From Candidatus Cottocaccamicrobium excrementipullorum (GTDB taxonomy: Bacteria; Bacillota; Clostridia; Lachnospirales; Lachnospiraceae): a stretch of 64,000 nucleotides of DNA. How positions within the stretch are numbered: position 1 is the first letter of the stretch; each line of letters starts with the position of its first letter. Positions 8,800 to 16,676 of the stretch are shown piece by piece. The notes below the pieces were generated by a model, which did no database searches, had not been told where the DNA came from, and worked only from the letters and a program-made list of their open reading frames with translations. The stretch is taken from NCBI GenBank assembly GCA_018713255.1, contig DVFL01000008.1, positions 50,519 to 114,518 on the forward strand, given 5' to 3'. Made by a program: the position numbers and the translations under genes.

Positions 8800-8998
8800 C
8801 CTGAACCTCCTCGTAAATAAAAATTTCTTCCACATTCATCCCAAAATACCTTGCCAGCTTAATGGCAAGAATCACCGAAGGGTTATATCTTCCGTTTTCA
8901 AGGGAGCTGATGGTCTGCCTGGATACCCCCATGGCGTCTGCCAGCTCTTCCTGCTTGATTCCCTTCTGCTTTCGTATCTCTTCCAGCCGATTCTTCAA
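8789..8998 (-). CDS. small XRE/Cro-like transcriptional regulator
   Basis: A 69-residue protein that is almost entirely a helix-turn-helix (QEELADAMGVSRQTISSLEN, residues about 15-34). It belongs to the short YozG-like class with no effector domain. It overlaps the following membrane protein gene. It has a strong promoter of its own, and a 20-bp palindrome at the predicted transcription start suggests autoregulation. Confidence 0.93.
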   Translation of the reverse strand: MKNRLEEIRKQKGIKQEELADAMGVSRQTISSLENGRYNPSVILAIKLARYFGMNVEEIFIYEEVQDET

Positions 8999-9048
8999 GT
9001 CAGCCTCCTTTCCGGACGCGCCGCCAGCATAAAGAGTCAGGGGCTTTG

Positions 9049-9102
9049 ATGTAAAGTTTACTTTCCATATCTTGATTATATCTTATTTTGGGAAGATGTC
9101 AA
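9049..9102 (-). promoter_or_regulatory. promoter and palindromic operator of the XRE gene
   Basis: TTGACA (minus strand, 9097-9102), a 16-bp spacer and TATAAT (9075-9080) form a near-consensus promoter. At 9049-9068 lies the palindrome ATGGAAAGTAAACTTTACAT, perfect except for one symmetric pair. It covers roughly +1 to +20, a position where a bound repressor would block transcription. Confidence 0.8.
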
Positions 9103-9717
9103 GTGTGCTTTACATTTTTATGAATTTTCACACTGAATCAGAAAATCCGCTTTATAAGAGGGATTGGTCTTTACAGATAGATTACGCAGTCAGACTCCAC
9201 CTTTTTGCAGGCCTTCGTCGCCGCAGCCATACGCTGACAGGCTCCTGGTCTTCAGTGAACTCTAGGTTCATTTTCTGAGTCATAAAACTTCTCTCTAATA
9301 TGAATTCGTTATGCGGAACAATTAAATCATTGTTTAACGGTATCCTCAACATACACAGGCAGGACCACCTTACCCTCAACGCCTTTGAACGTAATCCTTC
9401 CGTTTGGGGAAACGGTTCTGCTGTTTGGGGAAATATAGCCTTGATCGGCACATTCTAGTGCCTTGATAAGGGCAGCCGGCCTGCTTGCATTCATGCGTCT
9501 GGTGGCCCAGGAACCCCATGCAACCTATGTGACCATCAATTTGGGGGAAATCTATATCACCGAGAAGCTATAAAGCGTGACAATGAGCCTTTGGGCCGCT
9601 TCTGTGAGCAGCTGGTTGACAAGACCATGGAAATTACATGGTTAATCACAAAATAATATGCATTTCGAGGAATTTCAATCATATTTGAGCTTATGACCAC
9701 AACGTTTTCGAGCACAC
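9103..9717. other. gene-poor stretch with probable decayed coding sequence
   Basis: About 600 bp without an intact gene. Protein-like pieces appear in several frames. One on the minus strand (around 9182-9285) begins MNLEFTEDQEPVSV and seems to continue in another frame as KKVESDCVIYL before a stop. One on the plus strand ends TYVTINLGEIYITEKL near 9572, and another ends CEQLVDKTMEITW near 9650. No ribosome sites fit well. The pattern suggests remnants of an inserted or degraded element, but no ends, repeats or integrase are visible. Confidence 0.4.
9327..9494 (-). pseudogene. possible gene remnant, 55-codon open frame
   Basis: An open frame of 55 codons starts MNASRPAALIKALECADQGY and ends GVEGKVVLPVYVEDTVKQ. 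It looks protein-like in composition, and the reading frame continues upstream with protein-like sequence (WGSWATRR) until a TAG. There is no good ribosome site. I do not recognise the family. It is more likely a fragment of a decayed gene than an intact small gene, since plausible coding pieces also appear in other frames and on the other strand nearby. Confidence 0.3.
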
Positions 9718-9770
9718 AAAAAAATGCCACAGGCAATCAGAATTTCTCTGACCGCCCATGGCATTTTATT
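9718..9770 (-). terminator. intrinsic terminator of the rnf operon
   Basis: On the minus strand AAAATGCCATGGGC pairs with GCCTGTGGCATTTT, with a smaller inner hairpin (TCAGAGAAATTCTGA), and ends in a run of seven Ts. It lies just after rnfB. Confidence 0.85.
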
Positions 9771-9785
9771 TTTATCATATGGAAC

Positions 9786-10577
9786 TTACAAAATCACTTT
9801 CGCCGGACATTTCTCCGCGCATTTTCCGCAGCCGGTGCACTTGGCGTAATCAATCACCGCCACATTGTTGTCCATGTGGATGGCATCAAATTCACACTGC
9901 TTGGTGCAGAGAGTACATCCAATGCAGCCTACCTGGCATTTAGCTTTAACGTCCTTGCCCTTATCATGAGAAGCACACTGTACCAGATGCTTCGCGCTGT
10001 AAGGCACCAGATCAATAAGATGTCTTGGACAGGCTGCCACACATTTGCCGCAGGCCACACATTTTTCTTTGTCCACCTGGGCGATGCCGTCGATGATATG
10101 AATAGCGTCAAACTGACAGGCTGCCACGCAGCTGCCAAATCCCATACAGCCGTAGCTGCAGGCCTTGGGGCCGGAGCCAGGAATCACCGATGCCTTAGAA
10201 CAGTCTGCAATTCCGGTATACTCATACTGAACCTTTGCCTGATCGCAGGTGCCCTTGCACTTAACGAACGCTACCTTCTTCTCCGCCGTCTCTGCCGTGG
10301 TTCCCAGGATAGCGGCGATCTTTTCCCCTACTGGAGCGCCTCCTACTGGACAGGCATTAGCAGGAGCTTGTCCTGCTGCAATCGCCTTTGCCAGAGCATC
10401 ACAGCCGGCATATCCGCAGCCGCCGCAGTTGTTGCCCGGAAGCTCTTCCCGGATGGCCTGTTCCTTCTCATCAACTTCCACCTTAAACTTTTCACCGAAA
10501 AGTCCAAGACCGATTCCTACAATAATTCCCGTTGCCGCAATCACTACTGCGGCGATGATAATCGCTGTAATATTCAT
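9786..10577 (-). CDS. rnfB: Rnf complex subunit RnfB (iron-sulfur protein)
   Basis: A 263-residue protein. It has one N-terminal membrane helix and then a [4Fe-4S] domain (CGGCGYAGC plus a further Cys, residues about 50-80). The C-terminal half has four ferredoxin-type cysteine clusters, including CVACGKCVAACP and CTGCGKCAEKCP. In the Rnf complex it takes electrons from ferredoxin and passes them to the membrane subunits. It is the last gene of rnfCDGEAB, the usual clostridial order, and a terminator follows. It is larger than proteobacterial RnfB because of extra clusters, as is common in Clostridia. Confidence 0.97.
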   Translation of the reverse strand: MNITAIIIAAVVIAATGIIVGIGLGLFGEKFKVEVDEKEQAIREELPGNNCGGCGYAGCDALAKAIAAGQAPANACPVGGAPVGEKIAAILGTTAETAEKKVAFVKCKGTCDQAKVQYEYTGIADCSKASVIPGSGPKACSYGCMGFGSCVAACQFDAIHIIDGIAQVDKEKCVACGKCVAACPRHLIDLVPYSAKHLVQCASHDKGKDVKAKCQVGCIGCTLCTKQCEFDAIHMDNNVAVIDYAKCTGCGKCAEKCPAKVIL

Positions 10578-10592
10578 TTTCGTCTCCCCCTT

Positions 10593-11168
10593 CTATAATA
10601 AACCGGAAAATCCGAAAAATGCGATGGCCATCAGGCCTGCGGTTACCAGTACAATGGGAGATCCCTGGAAACTATAGGGGATATCATTTCCCTCGATCCG
10701 CTCCCGGATTCCCGCCAGCAGGATGATGGAAATGGTATATCCTACGGAAGTTCCTATGCCGTTGATTACACTTTCTGCAAAATTATAGCCGTTCTGCACG
10801 TTGGTCAGAGCCACGCCCAGCACCGCGCAGTTGGTGGTAATCAGAGGAAGGTACACACCTAAGGCATTATACAGAGACACCATGCATTTCTTTAAGAACA
10901 TTTCTACGATCTGCACCAGAGCGGCGATAACCAGAATAAACACAATGGTCTTCAGGTAATCCAACCCCAGCGGAAACAGCACAAACTGATAAATCAGGCT
11001 GGCTACAATGGAAGCGATGGTAATCACGAAGATTACAGCGCCGCCCATGCCTGCTGCGGTCTCCACTTTTTTGGATACGCCGACGAAGGAACAGATGCCT
11101 AAAAACTGACTCAGCACCACATTGCTTACCAAAGCGGAGCTGATGGCAATTACAAGTAATTCTTTCAT
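10593..11168 (-). CDS. rnfA: Rnf complex membrane subunit RnfA
   Basis: A 191-residue integral membrane protein with six helices, the normal RnfA/NqrE length. The segments NVVLSQFLGICSFVGVSKK and NCAVLGVAL carry the conserved cysteines thought to hold an iron-sulfur cluster between RnfA and RnfE in the membrane. It forms part of the ion-translocating core of the ferredoxin:NAD+ oxidoreductase. It lies 12 bp after rnfE and 15 bp before rnfB in one operon. Confidence 0.97.
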   Translation of the reverse strand: MKELLVIAISSALVSNVVLSQFLGICSFVGVSKKVETAAGMGGAVIFVITIASIVASLIYQFVLFPLGLDYLKTIVFILVIAALVQIVEMFLKKCMVSLYNALGVYLPLITTNCAVLGVALTNVQNGYNFAESVINGIGTSVGYTISIILLAGIRERIEGNDIPYSFQGSPIVLVTAGLMAIAFFGFSGLL

Positions 11169-11180
11169 CTATCTTTCCTC

Positions 11181-11867
11181 CTATTTCCCCATCACCTGGT
11201 CATGGCCGGCACAATGGATGCAGTCGCCATTGCAGCCGGTTACCTTGCCCTTCTTCTCTGCAGAGCCATTGGTAGCGCTGGGCAGCTTTAACTTGTTCTG
11301 GATAGCCGTCAGCACAGACAGAACGAAGAATGCTCCCGGTGCAAGGATAAAGATGGAAATATTCGGGAAGGAAGAGGGAAGAATCTGGGCGCCGAAAATC
11401 GTTCCTGCACCTAAGAGCTCACGGAAGGCGCCGATGAGCACCAGAGCGATGGTAAATCCTAATCCCATTCCAATTCCGTCAAAGGCGGAAACTAAAGGCT
11501 TATTCTTCATGGCGTAAGCCTCCGCCCGGCCCAGAATAATACAGTTTACTACAATCAGCGGAATATAAATTCCCAGGGCGCTGTAAAGAGAAGGAACAAA
11601 GCCCTCCATCAGCATGTCCACTACCGTTACCAGAGAAGCAACCACCACAATCTCGCCAGGCAGACGCACTCTCTCAGGGATAATATTCCGAAGAGCCGAG
11701 ATCAGAAGGTTGGCCGCCACCAGCACTGCTGTGGTGGAAAGCCCCATGCCCAGTCCGTTGGTGGCGGAAGTGGTTACCGCCAGCGTAGGGCAGAGGCCCA
11801 GCATCTGAACAAAAATCGGATTTTCTTTCCAGATGCCGTTGTAAATACGTTCGGTATATTTGTTCAT
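11181..11867 (-). CDS. rnfE: Rnf complex membrane subunit RnfE
   Basis: A 228-residue RnfE/NqrD-type membrane protein with six helices. MLGLCPTLAVTTSATNGLGM and VVNCIILGR are the conserved cysteine-bearing segments paired with RnfA. The start at 11867 (MNKYTERIYNG) has AGGAGG 7 bases upstream; the longer reading adds nine residues with no support. The last 30 or so residues form a polar tail containing CNGDCIHCAGH, a possible metal-binding motif beyond the usual family core. Role: sodium- or proton-pumping core of Rnf. Confidence 0.96.
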   Translation of the reverse strand: MNKYTERIYNGIWKENPIFVQMLGLCPTLAVTTSATNGLGMGLSTTAVLVAANLLISALRNIIPERVRLPGEIVVVASLVTVVDMLMEGFVPSLYSALGIYIPLIVVNCIILGRAEAYAMKNKPLVSAFDGIGMGLGFTIALVLIGAFRELLGAGTIFGAQILPSSFPNISIFILAPGAFFVLSVLTAIQNKLKLPSATNGSAEKKGKVTGCNGDCIHCAGHDQVMGK

Positions 11868-11878
11868 TCTACTGCCTC

Positions 11879-12487
11879 CTACTGTGCTATGCAATTTTCC
11901 GCAAAGTAAACTGCCGCGTTCACTGCGCCGGTTACCGCTTTGGAGGTAAAAGTGGCGCCGCTGATGGCCGCAATCTGGTTATCTGCGGAAGGCGAGGTCT
12001 TAGTTACTTCAAAGGTCTGAAGGCTCTTGCCGGCAAACTGATCCTTAAATTCCGGCTGCTGAGCGTTCATGCCAAGTCCCGGAGTCTCGTCAATCGACAG
12101 AAAGCCGATTCCCGTAATCTGTCCCTCTGCGGTAATTCCGGTGGCAACCTGAATGGTTCCGTTATATCCGTCTGTGGAAGTGGAGGTAATCAGATAGCCG
12201 ATCACATTTCCGCTGTCATCTAACGCCTCCTGAGCTTCATCTACCGTTACATTTCCGTAGCCTTGGCTGGAAATTTCCTGGGCACAGGAATCCACTGCAG
12301 CCTGAAGCTCATCGCTCTCCTGGAAACTGGCTGCCTCTGGATAAACCTCCTGGTAGGTGGCAGTAGCCGCCGCCAGCTGAGCCGCCGCAATGGGCTCCAA
12401 AGTGATCTCGTGAACAAATCCAAGGGCCAAACCGGCAATCAAGGTAATGGCGCATAAGATCACTGCGTCTTTTACGATTCCTTTCAT
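11879..12487 (-). CDS. rnfG: Rnf complex FMN-binding subunit RnfG
   Basis: A 202-residue protein with one N-terminal membrane anchor and an extracytoplasmic FMN-binding domain. SGATFTS near residue 176 matches the motif whose threonine carries covalently bound FMN. It transfers electrons through the Rnf complex. Its ATG overlaps the end of rnfD by 4 bp, which indicates coupled translation. Confidence 0.97.
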   Translation of the reverse strand: MKGIVKDAVILCAITLIAGLALGFVHEITLEPIAAAQLAAATATYQEVYPEAASFQESDELQAAVDSCAQEISSQGYGNVTVDEAQEALDDSGNVIGYLITSTSTDGYNGTIQVATGITAEGQITGIGFLSIDETPGLGMNAQQPEFKDQFAGKSLQTFEVTKTSPSADNQIAAISGATFTSKAVTGAVNAAVYFAENCIAQ

Positions 12488-13425
12488 GCTTTCTTCCCCT
12501 CCCTTCCAAATGCTTTCGGAAGCGTCACCCGCTCAATCATGGGCACAAGCAGGTTGCTTAAGATAATCGCGTAGGAAACGCCTTCAGGAGAAGCGCCCCA
12601 AAGACGGAAAATTCCTGTCAGGAGACCTAAAACTACACCGTAAACCACCTGTCCCTTAGGGGTGATGGGGCTGGTCACATAATCCGTGGCCATAAAGAAT
12701 GCACCGAACACTAAACCGCCGGAGCAGACTTCACAGAGCACATAGTAAGGATCAAATCCGCCGAATAAAAATAAGAAAACCGCCACAGTGCCAATATAAA
12801 TCAGGGGAATTCTGGGGCTGATTACCTTCTTCACCAGCATATACACTGCACCGATCAGAAGGGCTACCACAGATACTTCACCGATGGTTCCTGGAATCCG
12901 TCCCAGAACCAGCAGTCCTAAATCTACCGTCTCGCCGGAGCGCATCATTGCCAGAGGCGTAGCGCCGGAAACGCTGTCAAAGCCAAGTCTTGCAGAAGAG
13001 AAATCATTCATCAGACCAGCAAAAGAAATCAGCAGGAAGCATCTGGCTGCCAGAGCCGGGTTCATAAAGTTCTGCCCAAGGCCGCCGTACAGCTGCTTTA
13101 CTACCACAATAGCGAAAACTCCGCCTACCACAGGAACCCACACGGGAATCTCCGGCGGCATGTTCAGAGCCAGAATCATGCCGGTCACCATGGCGCTTCC
13201 GTCAGCGATGGTAATGGGGCGCTTCATGGCCTTCTCAAATATGTATTCGCTGAGCACACAGGCTGCCATGGTAAAAATAATCACCAGCAGCGAATTCAGG
13301 CCAAATTGATACACGCCGAAGGCCGCCGCCGGAATCATGGCGATCAGCACATCGTACATAATACTTTTTGTCGTCACCTTGTCCCTAACGTGAGGGGAAG
13401 ATGATACATGCAATAATCGTTCCAT
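12484..13425 (-). CDS. rnfD: Rnf complex membrane subunit RnfD
   Basis: A 313-residue membrane protein of the RnfD/NqrB family with about nine to ten helices. SGATPLAMMR contains the threonine expected to carry covalent FMN, and GGLGQNFMNPALAARCFLLI is the conserved family segment. It is an ion-channel-forming subunit. It overlaps rnfG by 4 bp and follows rnfC by 12 bp. Confidence 0.97.
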   Translation of the reverse strand: MERLLHVSSSPHVRDKVTTKSIMYDVLIAMIPAAAFGVYQFGLNSLLVIIFTMAACVLSEYIFEKAMKRPITIADGSAMVTGMILALNMPPEIPVWVPVVGGVFAIVVVKQLYGGLGQNFMNPALAARCFLLISFAGLMNDFSSARLGFDSVSGATPLAMMRSGETVDLGLLVLGRIPGTIGEVSVVALLIGAVYMLVKKVISPRIPLIYIGTVAVFLFLFGGFDPYYVLCEVCSGGLVFGAFFMATDYVTSPITPKGQVVYGVVLGLLTGIFRLWGASPEGVSYAIILSNLLVPMIERVTLPKAFGREGKKA

Positions 13426-13437
13426 TCTTTATTCCTC

Positions 13438-14763
13438 CTAGGCCTTTTTCCTGCGGTTTGCCGCAACCTGTTTACGCATATCCTTAAAGGCCTGGGTAAG
13501 AGGCCGTCTGGCAGGACAGACGAAGGTACAGCTGCCGCATTCCATACATTCCATGCCGTTTACCTTTTCAAAGCCTTCGCAGTCATTCTTTAATGCCGCC
13601 TTCATCATCATAGGAGGAATCAGATGGCTGGGACATGCCGCCACGCACCGCCCGCAGCGAATGCAGGGAGTGGAGGGCTCCGCCGAAACCACATCTTTCG
13701 TAAAGCAGGTAAGTGCCGAAGAAGTCTTCGTCACCGGAACATCCAAAGAAAAGAGGGCCTGTCCCATCATGGGGCCTCCGGAAATTACCTTCTCCGGCTC
13801 CGTCTTAAAGCCCCCTGCCGCCTTCAAAAGCTCCTGATAATTGGTTCCCAGCTTTACCTTAAAGTTTCTGGGATCTGCCACTGCATCGCCGGTGACAGTA
13901 ATCACCTTGCGGATCAGGGGAGTCTGGAGGCAGACTGCGTGATAAATCGAAACAACAGTATCAATATTGTCCACAATGCACCCTGCATCTGCAGGCAGCA
14001 TGGAAGAATTAACCTTTCTTCCGGTAATGGCATAGATCAGGGAACGCTCGCCTCCCTGGGGATATTTGGTCAAAAGCTCCCGCACTTCAATCCGAGGCTC
14101 ATCCTTTACCAGTTCCCGAATCTTTTTGATTCCTTCCGGTTTGTTGTTCTCGATACCGATTACCCCTTTAGCGTTGTCAAACAAGGAGAGAATTACCTTA
14201 AGACCGCCTACGATCTTCTCTGGTTCTTCCACCATCAGACGGTAATCTGAGGTCAGATACGGCTCACACTCCGCGCCGTTTACCAAAATGTAGTCGATCT
14301 TGCTGTCATCCTTTGGCGTCAGCTTAACATGAGTAGGGAAACCGGCGCCTCCCAGTCCCACAATTCCCGCTTCCTTAATAATAGAGCGGATCTCTTCCTT
14401 CCCAAGACTGGTATAATCCCGCTCCTGACCGAAGTTAGGAATCGTCTCGTAAAGTCCGTCGTTTTCCACCACAACGCTGGTGACCATCTGGCCGTTTACC
14501 ATCAGGCGAGGTTCAACCGCCTTTACCGTTCCGGACACAGAACAGATCACATTTGCCGAAATAAAGCCTCCTGCCTCGCCGATCTTTTGTCCAGCCAGCA
14601 CCCGGTCGCCTTTTTTCACCAAAGGCTTCGCCGGCGCGCCAATATGCTGGGACATGGGAAATACCAGATCGCCTTCAGGAAGCAATTCTTTTATCGGCTT
14701 GTTTTCCGACAGCTCTTTCCCTTCATAGGGATGAATGCCGCCTTTAAATGTCGCCAAACCCAT
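13438..14763 (-). CDS. rnfC: Rnf complex NADH-binding subunit RnfC
   Basis: A 441-residue peripheral subunit. The N-terminal barrel-sandwich part begins GLATFKGGIHP. It is followed by an NADH/FMN-binding domain (VGLGGAGFPTHVKL, about 135-150), a SLBB-like region, and two [4Fe-4S] motifs (CIRCGRCVAACP and CMECGSCTFVCP, about 370-425). It connects the complex to NAD+/NADH. It is the first gene of rnfCDGEAB and follows a near-ideal promoter, with GAGGGTTG as ribosome site. A partial overlap with the upstream PAP2 transcript is possible, as no terminator is seen between them. Confidence 0.97.
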   Translation of the reverse strand: MGLATFKGGIHPYEGKELSENKPIKELLPEGDLVFPMSQHIGAPAKPLVKKGDRVLAGQKIGEAGGFISANVICSVSGTVKAVEPRLMVNGQMVTSVVVENDGLYETIPNFGQERDYTSLGKEEIRSIIKEAGIVGLGGAGFPTHVKLTPKDDSKIDYILVNGAECEPYLTSDYRLMVEEPEKIVGGLKVILSLFDNAKGVIGIENNKPEGIKKIRELVKDEPRIEVRELLTKYPQGGERSLIYAITGRKVNSSMLPADAGCIVDNIDTVVSIYHAVCLQTPLIRKVITVTGDAVADPRNFKVKLGTNYQELLKAAGGFKTEPEKVISGGPMMGQALFSLDVPVTKTSSALTCFTKDVVSAEPSTPCIRCGRCVAACPSHLIPPMMMKAALKNDCEGFEKVNGMECMECGSCTFVCPARRPLTQAFKDMRKQVAANRRKKA

Positions 14764-14804
14764 CTTACAACCCTCTTTCTATTGACTTTTTCGCTTGTTT
14801 TACT

Positions 14805-14833
14805 AGTATAACACAGATTATTCGTGTATACAA
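14805..14833 (-). promoter_or_regulatory. strong promoter of the rnf operon
   Basis: TTGTAT (14828-14833), a 17-bp spacer and TATACT (14805-14810) on the minus strand, with an extended TG in TGTTATACT. The leader to rnfC is about 35 nt. No operator is evident. Confidence 0.85.
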
Positions 14834-14925
14834 TTTATTTTTCTCAAGAGCAACTCTAAATTTTATTCATATTTACCATTTTTTTGGCTTTTTTTCTCGG
14901 ATAAATCCTGTTTTTTTGTTAAATT

Positions 14926-15570
14926 TTACACAATGACCGGGGTTTTGTCATCCGCTCCGATTCTTAATCGGCCGGCAGCCAGAGATAAAAAGCAGCTCAG
15001 CGCCCATCCCCAGAACACATCTACCGCCGAATGCTGCTTGATGACCATGGTGGAAAGGCAGATAGCCAGAGTCACCGCCAGGGAAATTCCCTTCATCACA
15101 CGGCTTTTTCCAAAACTCCGTGACCTGCAGATCACCAGATGGATCGCCGCTGTGCTGGAGACATGAATGGAAGGGCACACGTTATTAGGCGTATCCACTT
15201 TCCGCAGGAAACGGACAATCTCCCCGCAGAAATTCTGGGCGGTAATTTCCCGGCGCAGATTCAGCCCGTTAGGCCAGAGAACGTATATCACCAGGCAGAT
15301 GGTCATGCCGGTGAACATAATAAAGGCCAGCCGGAGAAAAGACTGCTTTTCTTTTATCATAAAATAAACCAAAAAAGCCGGTACCCACCCATACCAGAGG
15401 AAATACGGGAGCACAAACCACTCGTTAAACGGGATCCAGTCATCCAGAGGGCAGTGAATAATATACTTAGGTTCCGGGATCAGCTTTTCCAGTGAAAAGA
15501 AAGCGATCAGATAAAACACCAGATATAGGTTAATCAAACAGTAGGGATGCTTTTTAATCCAGTAAATCAT
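14926..15570 (-). CDS. PAP2 family phosphatase/phosphotransferase, membrane-bound
   Basis: A 214-residue membrane protein with about five to six helices. Two motifs of the type-2 phosphatidic acid phosphatase family are visible: CPSIHVSS (second motif, catalytic His) and KQHSAVDVFWG (third motif, His and Asp). The first motif (KxxxxxxRP) is not obvious. The layout resembles the inositol-phosphorylceramide/AUR1-like branch of PAP2 rather than undecaprenyl-pyrophosphate phosphatase BacA. Likely role: dephosphorylation or head-group transfer on a membrane lipid. It has its own promoter and lies ahead of the rnf operon on the same strand; a functional link is not evident. Confidence 0.85.
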   Translation of the reverse strand: MIYWIKKHPYCLINLYLVFYLIAFFSLEKLIPEPKYIIHCPLDDWIPFNEWFVLPYFLWYGWVPAFLVYFMIKEKQSFLRLAFIMFTGMTICLVIYVLWPNGLNLRREITAQNFCGEIVRFLRKVDTPNNVCPSIHVSSTAAIHLVICRSRSFGKSRVMKGISLAVTLAICLSTMVIKQHSAVDVFWGWALSCFLSLAAGRLRIGADDKTPVIV

Positions 15571-15609
15571 CTTTTGTTACCTCTTTTTCTTGCAATTTTC
15601 CTGTTTCTC

Positions 15610-15639
15610 ATTATACCCTTCATTCCTGCTAATTGTCAC
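15610..15639 (-). promoter_or_regulatory. promoter of the PAP2 gene
   Basis: GTGACA (15634-15639), an 18-bp spacer and a perfect TATAAT (15610-15615) on the minus strand, about 35 bp ahead of the ATG. Confidence 0.7.
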
Positions 15640-15663
15640 CTGTTAACCGCGCTCAAAACAGGC

Positions 15664-15710
15664 AAAAATGCGCAGGGCCTGGCTGAACAGCCAGAATCCT
15701 GCGCATTTTT
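15664..15710 (-). terminator. intrinsic terminator of the opp operon
   Basis: AAAAATGCGCAGG pairs with CCTGCGCATTTTT, with an inner TGGCTG...CAGCCA stem. The flanking A and T runs let it act on both strands. It lies just after oppF. Confidence 0.88.
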
Positions 15711-15731
15711 CTCAACACTTTCCTGTTTCTT

Positions 15732-16676
15732 TTACGGCTGAGAGGTTGTCCACTTTGCAAATTCTTCATCTGTGCACTTTACATAATGTGTTCCCGACAC
15801 CAGATGATCCGTTCCCTTTTGATAATCAATTCCAGAGGTTTTATAATCATAACTTTCTGCAACCCGCTTTTTTTCCACCGCTGGATTAGGAGAAGGTATC
15901 GCAGACAACAGGCTTCGGGTATAAGGATGCACCGGGTTCTCAAAAATCTCCTCTGTGGTTCCCGTCTCCAAAAGATGCCCCAGATGGAGAACGCCAATCC
16001 GATCCGAAATATATTTTACCATGGAAAGATCATGGGCGATAAAAAGATAAGCCGTTCCCGTCTCCTGCTGAATATCCTTCATCAGGTTTACTACCTGGGC
16101 CTGAATAGAAACATCAAGGGCGGAGATACACTCGTCTGCAATGATCAATTTAGGGTTCATAATCAGCGCCCTGGCAATCCCCACACGCTGTCTCTGTCCT
16201 CCGGAAAACTGATGGGGATAACGGCTGGCGTGTTCAGGAGCCAGGCCAACCTTTTTCAAGATCGCCTTAATCTTTTGATCTCGTTCCTGGGCATTTTTAT
16301 ACATATGATGGATATCCAAACCCTCTCCGATAATATCCTCCACTTTTTTTCTGGGATTCAAGGATGCCATAGGGTCCTGGAAAATCATCTGCATCTGGGT
16401 TCTGAGAGACTGGTTTGCCGCCTTGGAGAGCTTTCCGCTGATGTCGGTTCCGTTAAACTGAATGGTTCCGGCAGTGGGGGTGTAAAGACGAATCACGCTT
16501 CGTCCAATGGTAGATTTTCCAGAGCCGGACTCTCCCACCAATCCGTAGGTTTCCCCCGCATAAATTTTAAAGGCCACATCCTCCACCGCCTTTACGGTGT
16601 ACCCGCTGTTTACCTTAAAATATTGTTTTAAGCCCTTTACGGTAAGAAGGGGCTCTGCATTATAATTTACTGCCAC
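15732..16676 (-). CDS. oppF: oligopeptide ABC transporter ATP-binding protein OppF
   Basis: A 314-residue ABC ATPase with Walker A GESGSGKST (about 50), signature FSGGQRQRVGIAR and Walker B LIIADECISALD. The C-terminal oligo_HPY extension (HPYTRSLLSAIP) is typical of peptide and nickel importers. It pairs with OppD to power the OppBC channel. Its start lies 17 bp inside the end of oppD. It is the last gene of oppBCDF, followed by a terminator. Confidence 0.95.
   Translation of the reverse strand: MAVNYNAEPLLTVKGLKQYFKVNSGYTVKAVEDVAFKIYAGETYGLVGESGSGKSTIGRSVIRLYTPTAGTIQFNGTDISGKLSKAANQSLRTQMQMIFQDPMASLNPRKKVEDIIGEGLDIHHMYKNAQERDQKIKAILKKVGLAPEHASRYPHQFSGGQRQRVGIARALIMNPKLIIADECISALDVSIQAQVVNLMKDIQQETGTAYLFIAHDLSMVKYISDRIGVLHLGHLLETGTTEEIFENPVHPYTRSLLSAIPSPNPAVEKKRVAESYDYKTSGIDYQKGTDHLVSGTHYVKCTDEEFAKWTTSQP

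Noticed and set aside
9693..10598. 301-codon open frame on the plus strand
   Set aside because: It is the antisense shadow of rnfB, which has clear cysteine motifs and operon context on the minus strand.
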